NCBI GenBank assembly: GCA_028288775.1
Contig: JAQGHP010000455.1
Location: 1 to 9,304 of the forward strand
Reading direction: 5' to 3'
DNA from: Phycisphaerales bacterium
GTDB lineage: Bacteria; Planctomycetota; Phycisphaerae; Tepidisphaerales; Tepidisphaeraceae
Length of the DNA stretch: 9,304 bases
In this document: positions 6,035-9,304 of the stretch, piece by piece
How the letters are laid out: each line of letters opens with the position of its first letter
Position numbering within the stretch: position 1 is the first letter of the stretch
The notes under the pieces: generated by a model
Told to the model about the DNA's origin: nothing
Seen by the model: the letters and a program-made list of their open reading frames with translations, nothing else
Databases searched by the model: none
Translations under genes and position numbers: made by a program

Positions 6035-7540
6035 TCAGATGAACGCTTCGCGGTAGCGGTCGATCATGGATTTGAGCCGGTCGGCGGGTTGGAGGGCGTA
6101 GAAAAGCTCGCGGTCGAAGAGGGCTTTTTCTTCCTGCACGCGCGACTGGGCGCGGGCGAAATGTTGTTCCCACTTCTTTAGCTCCGGCCGCGATTGGGCG
6201 GCGGCGAGCTTGTCGTGCAATGCGTAGAACAATGTGGAGCGCTCGCGCGAATTGCGCGGGGCGGAGGCGATGGCTTCAACGAGCTTTGCCTTTTCACCGC
6301 CCGCCATCGCGTGCTTGAGGCGGTGGCCTTCCTGTGCGATGCAGGGCAGACACACCCGCGGCTGGCCGACGGCCAGGGGGAAGTAGAGCGTCGCGGTGGT
6401 GACGGAGAAGCGCGGGGGCTCGAGGCCGAAGTGCCGGGCGATGAGCTTGTCGAGCACCTGGTCGTAAAGCCCCCCGCCGATGCCGTGGACGAACTGGTCG
6501 GCGGCGAGCAGTCGCAGGACGGCGGTGAGAGAGAGGGCGCGGGGCGAGAGGCGTACGCCGTGCCGGCGGAGGAAGAGCATCAGCGCCCCCGCCGCTTCCC
6601 ACCCGTCGGCGCTTGGGTCGAAACGAAACTCTCCGCCGTCGGGCACGCGGAGGACGAACCCCCCCTGCCCGCGCGCCACGGCGGCGCGGGAGCGCGAGCC
6701 GGTCGTCAGGTCGTCGAGCCAGAACGGGACTTCGCAACCTTCCGCAACGCACCTGAGATTGGGCATCGGGCGGCCCGGCGTGCGGATTTTGTTTTCGGTG
6801 CGGAATTCATCGAGCGCCGCATTGTAGTCGGCGGAAAATTGATCGGCGCGGGCGAGGATGTGATGCACGAAAACGAGGTACGGTTCCGAGAGGCAAATCG
6901 GGGAGACGAGCATCGCGTGGTGCCGCAGGCCAAGGCCCCAGTCCAGCTCGTGGATCGCGTTGGTGAGCGCGGACGGTAACGCCGGGGATTCGAGCGAGAG
7001 CCGCCGCAACGAGCGGAGGAAGTCGGGTACGAGCGGCCGGAAGGGCCACTGACCGGCCGCGGTTTGAAAGACCTGCGATACGTGGTCGAGGTGCGCGGGC
7101 GAAGGCGCGGGGAGCAGGCCGCTCCATGCGGCTTTGGGATGGGACTCATCGGTGAGCGGGATTGATCCGTCGGGCCAGCGCAGTTGAAGATGCTTGGGCT
7201 CGTCCGTGTCCACCGCGAAGTGGACCGCGCGGCCTCCGGTCTTGTTGGCGGCGGCGTCGATCAGCGCGTTTTTCACCCACACGCCCGGGTGGTGCAGCTC
7301 GGCCTGGTGGCCGGTGGCGAACAGCGGCGACTGCTCATCTTCATGTCCGAGCCACTGCCGCATCCGCGCGCGGACTTCGGGGAGGGGGACGTTTTGCAGC
7401 AGAGTCGATCGCGCGGAGGAAAGCCGGCGGTGGTTTTCCTGCGCATCCGCGAGAAGCTGCGGGGCGGCGGGCCAAATAAGGGTCTGCCCGTCTTCGGTCG
7501 GGGCCTTCCATCGGTCGTAGCGCGGGGCGGTTGAGATCAT
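6035..7540 (-). CDS. BshC-like protein (divergent; putative cysteine-adding/bacillithiol-type enzyme superfamily)
   Basis: A 501-aa protein close to BshC's usual length (about 530). BshC joins cysteine to GlcN-malate in bacillithiol synthesis. Recognisable landmarks: FATGHQAELHHPGVWVKNALI (74-94) corresponds to the BshC TGQQPGLFTGPLYTxxK segment. AVHFAVDTDEPKHLQL (105-120) corresponds to the WIAxEDHDxxEV strand. LSPRALSLTAVLRLLAADQF followed by VHGIGGGLYDQV (331-362) matches the SPNxLLRPLxQ...YVGGPGE region. GLEPPRFSVTTATLYF (372-387) follows, and a charged, probably coiled-coil region lies at about 450-500, as in BshC. These parallels are by eye. Key BshC residues are changed (TGHQ for TGQQ), so substrate and even activity are uncertain. 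No membrane segment or signal peptide is seen. It lies 21 bases after the glycosyltransferase stop and lacks its own Shine-Dalgarno, so is probably co-transcribed. Otherwise it would be called hypothetical. Confidence 0.6.
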   Translation of the reverse strand: MISTAPRYDRWKAPTEDGQTLIWPAAPQLLADAQENHRRLSSARSTLLQNVPLPEVRARMRQWLGHEDEQSPLFATGHQAELHHPGVWVKNALIDAAANKTGGRAVHFAVDTDEPKHLQLRWPDGSIPLTDESHPKAAWSGLLPAPSPAHLDHVSQVFQTAAGQWPFRPLVPDFLRSLRRLSLESPALPSALTNAIHELDWGLGLRHHAMLVSPICLSEPYLVFVHHILARADQFSADYNAALDEFRTENKIRTPGRPMPNLRCVAEGCEVPFWLDDLTTGSRSRAAVARGQGGFVLRVPDGGEFRFDPSADGWEAAGALMLFLRRHGVRLSPRALSLTAVLRLLAADQFVHGIGGGLYDQVLDKLIARHFGLEPPRFSVTTATLYFPLAVGQPRVCLPCIAQEGHRLKHAMAGGEKAKLVEAIASAPRNSRERSTLFYALHDKLAAAQSRPELKKWEQHFARAQSRVQEEKALFDRELFYALQPADRLKSMIDRYREAFI

Positions 7541-7561
7541 GGGGAAGGCCTGGGGGCGAGG

Positions 7562-8353
7562 CTACTGGGCACATCCACACGGCTCGCCCAGCGGCTCGCG
7601 CCGCGGGCGACAGCCCGATGTCTTGGCGGCGGGCGCTGGGGCGCTGAGCGGATTGTCGCCTAGGCGCTTCATCTCGGCGCGGAGCACGTCCGTGTAGTGC
7701 CGCAGGCGGTTACCCGCGTCGTCGAGCTGACCGCCGAAATGGCGCGTGGGGTCATTATAGATTAAGCGCACCGGGATCTCGGTCAGCCGCAGCTTTGCCG
7801 ACCATACCTGCGGCCAGAGTTGCATGGGGAACGCGTAGCCCGGTTCGGTCAGGCGGAGACTGCGCGTCGCGCTCACGCGGTGGGCCTTGTACCCGCAGAA
7901 GGCATCGGTGATGCCCAAGCTGAACAACTCGTTGAGCGTTGTGGTGAGCGTCGCATTGATTCCCCGGCGATCGGTCGGGGGCAGATCATCGTCGCCGCGG
8001 GGCGAGAGGTAGCGCGAGCCGCTGATCAGGTCCCAGTTATCGGACTCGATGGCGGCGATGAAATCGGGGATGCGCTCGGGTTCGTGCTGCTCGTCGCAGT
8101 CCATAGTGATGACCCAGTCGTAGCCGCGATCGTCGGCGAACTGGAAGGCATCAATCAGGCTCTGCCCATAGCCGAGGTTCGTGGGATGGCGGATGACCTG
8201 GATGTCATCCCGGAGGCCGACGATTTGCGGGGTCTGGTCGGTGCTGCCATCGTCAACGACGAGCACGTCGCGGTGAAACGTGAGAACCTTGTCGAGCACG
8301 CGGTCAACGTACTTCTGCTCGTTGTGGACGGGGATGGCGATCAGTAAGCGCAC
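7562..8353 (-). CDS. GT2-family glycosyltransferase (dolichyl-phosphate-mannose-synthase-like)
   Basis: 263 aa, starting at GTG (8353-8351) with AAGGGAG seven bases upstream. The fold is a GT-A glycosyltransferase: IAIPVHNEQKYV (5-16), nucleotide-binding VVDDGSTD (32-39), metal-binding DCD in MDCDEQH (84-90), SGSRY (111-115), TDAFCGYKA (149-157) and PVRLIYNDPTRHFGG (194-208). This pattern is that of soluble DPM1/GT2 enzymes that move a sugar from a nucleotide donor to a lipid phosphate or glycan. No C-terminal membrane helices are present, so the acceptor is uncertain. Residues after about 235 form a Pro/Ala/Arg-rich tail with three cysteines (C248, C259, C261), not part of the usual fold. 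It is the first gene of a likely two-gene operon with the BshC-like gene. Confidence 0.88.
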   Translation of the reverse strand: MRLLIAIPVHNEQKYVDRVLDKVLTFHRDVLVVDDGSTDQTPQIVGLRDDIQVIRHPTNLGYGQSLIDAFQFADDRGYDWVITMDCDEQHEPERIPDFIAAIESDNWDLISGSRYLSPRGDDDLPPTDRRGINATLTTTLNELFSLGITDAFCGYKAHRVSATRSLRLTEPGYAFPMQLWPQVWSAKLRLTEIPVRLIYNDPTRHFGGQLDDAGNRLRHYTDVLRAEMKRLGDNPLSAPAPAAKTSGCRPRREPLGEPCGCAQ

Positions 8354-8360
8354 TCGACGC

Positions 8361-8366
8361 TCCCTT
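8361..8366 (-). promoter_or_regulatory. Shine-Dalgarno supporting a GTG start of the glycosyltransferase
   Basis: On the minus strand AAGGGA(G) lies about seven bases before GTG at 8353. The family's N-terminal beta strand (LLIAIPVHNE) begins two residues later, so this GTG is the natural start. Confidence 0.65.
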
Positions 8367-8487
8367 CAAGCGATGGGCCGCAAGACTTCATGGAGATCGA
8401 AGCCTGCCCGGTACAAACGCCGCGCCAGGCGGCAGGGTTGATAGTAGACCTCGCCGAAATGGGGGTCAATGGTGTACTCTCGATGTG

Positions 8488-9255
8488 ATGCGCGCGAAAG
8501 ACGAACTGGAAATCCTGTGGCAATCTGAAGACGCCGTCGCCGTGGCGAAGCCCGCCGGGCTGGCGACCATCCCCGGCCGCGATGAGAAGGACTGCGTCCT
8601 CGACCGATTGGGTCTGCAACTGGGCCTGCCTTCATCTGGCTCCGCCGACCCGCGGCTGCGCGTCGTCCATCGGCTCGACAAGGACACCAGCGGCGTGCTC
8701 CTGTTCGCCAAAAATCTTGACGCCCAGCGCCATCTCTCCAATCAGTTTCAGAACAACACCATCAGTAAGGAGTACGTCGCGCTGGTCAGCGGGAGGCCGC
8801 CGGAGGCGGAGGGCGAGATCGACGCGCCGCTCGACCGGCACCCCGCCTCGCCCAAGCGCATGGCCGTGGCAAAGCACGGCGGGCGTCCGGCGCGTACGCT
8901 CTGGCGCGTTGAGCAAACCTTCCGCGAGTTCACGCTCCTGCGCGTTTTCCCGAAGACGGGGAAGACGCACCAGATTCGCGTGCATCTGCTGTCGATCGGC
9001 CTGCCGCTGGCGATCGACGCGCTCTACCACGCCCCCCGCCCGGGCGTCGCGCCGGGGATTTATCTCAGCGGCTTGAAGCGCGACTACCGCCCGACCCAGG
9101 GCGAGTCCGAGCGGCCGCTCATCGACCGCCTCACCCTTCACGCCGAAAAGCTCACATTCGTGGACCGGCAGGGCACGACCGTGGAAGTCGTGTGCCCGCT
9201 TCCCAAGGATTTCCGCGCGACGATCAAGCAGCTCGGCAGATGGGGAAATGCGTGA
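8488..9255 (+). CDS. RluA-family pseudouridine synthase (no S4 domain)
   Basis: 255 aa from the ATG at 8488; a GTG one codon earlier is equally possible because no clear ribosome binding site is visible. It opens directly with the catalytic domain (LEILWQSEDAVAVAKPAGL, 7-25). HRLDKDTSG (61-69) contains the catalytic aspartate D64. SKEYVALV (93-100), GKTHQIRVHL (158-167) and LTLHAEKL (215-222) are the remaining RluA-family signatures. The enzyme isomerises uridine to pseudouridine in rRNA or tRNA. Without an N-terminal S4 RNA-binding domain it is closer in layout to RluA or TruC than to RluC/RluD, but the target position cannot be told. The 20 residues before the LHA motif (RDYRPTQGESERPLIDR) form a short insert. 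It is transcribed divergently from the glycosyltransferase, with 134 bases between and no promoter assignable. Confidence 0.92.
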   Translation: MRAKDELEILWQSEDAVAVAKPAGLATIPGRDEKDCVLDRLGLQLGLPSSGSADPRLRVVHRLDKDTSGVLLFAKNLDAQRHLSNQFQNNTISKEYVALVSGRPPEAEGEIDAPLDRHPASPKRMAVAKHGGRPARTLWRVEQTFREFTLLRVFPKTGKTHQIRVHLLSIGLPLAIDALYHAPRPGVAPGIYLSGLKRDYRPTQGESERPLIDRLTLHAEKLTFVDRQGTTVEVVCPLPKDFRATIKQLGRWGNA

Positions 9256-9267
9256 GACGGGAACAGG

Positions 9268-9297
9268 TGCGGTTGCAATTGCGATTGCGATTGCACG
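9268..9297. repeat. Short hexanucleotide tandem repeat (TGCGAT-type)
   Basis: About five imperfect copies of TGCGAT (TGCGGT, TGCAAT, TGCGAT, TGCGAT, TGCACG) begin 13 bases after the pseudouridine synthase stop. The array may continue past the window edge. Confidence 0.5.
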
Positions 9298-9304
9298 TTA
9301 CGTA

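Overview
The window is GC-rich, gene-dense bacterial DNA. The best taxonomic clue is the large minus-strand gene at the left edge. Its N-terminus carries ERLENRQMLS, a version of the LEPR-XLL surface-protein motif that is typical of Planctomycetota. The dispersed intergenic repeats (GTGAAAC heptamers and the CCACGAAGGCACGAAG family) and the lack of a recognisable Shine-Dalgarno at several starts fit a planctomycete or a related environmental lineage. No rRNA, tRNA, CRISPR array, transposase or integrase was seen.

Layout, left to right. (1) 1-2250, minus: 750 codons of a secreted or surface protein with PA14-like, FN3, FN3 and PA14-like domains, running off the left edge. (2) 2251-2903: a 653-bp divergent intergenic region. 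On the minus strand, upstream of the surface gene, it holds a candidate promoter followed directly by a compact fold that can form an H-type pseudoknot (2451-2537). (3) 2904-3320, plus: a small protein with two copies of a cysteine module. (4) 3293-3411: a GTGAAAC heptamer/inverted-repeat element that supplies the stop codons of both convergent genes. (5) 3407-4255, minus: a sugar-phosphate isomerase/epimerase-like TIM barrel. (6) 4462-5703, plus: a class I SAM methyltransferase. (7) 5712-6017: nested inverted repeats filling the next convergent junction. (8) 6035-7540, minus: a roughly 500-aa protein with BshC-like motifs, probably in an operon behind (9) 7562-8353, minus: a GT2 glycosyltransferase. 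(10) 8488-9255, plus: an RluA-family pseudouridine synthase. (11) A short hexanucleotide repeat at the right edge.

Most genes look like unrelated neighbours. The only clear operon is glycosyltransferase then BshC-like protein (21-nt gap, same strand). The least ordinary items are the structured leader of the surface gene, the duplicated Cys module, the divergent BshC-like protein, and the fact that both convergent junctions are occupied by inverted-repeat elements of two different families.

All domain calls rest on reading motifs by eye. No database search or folding program was run.
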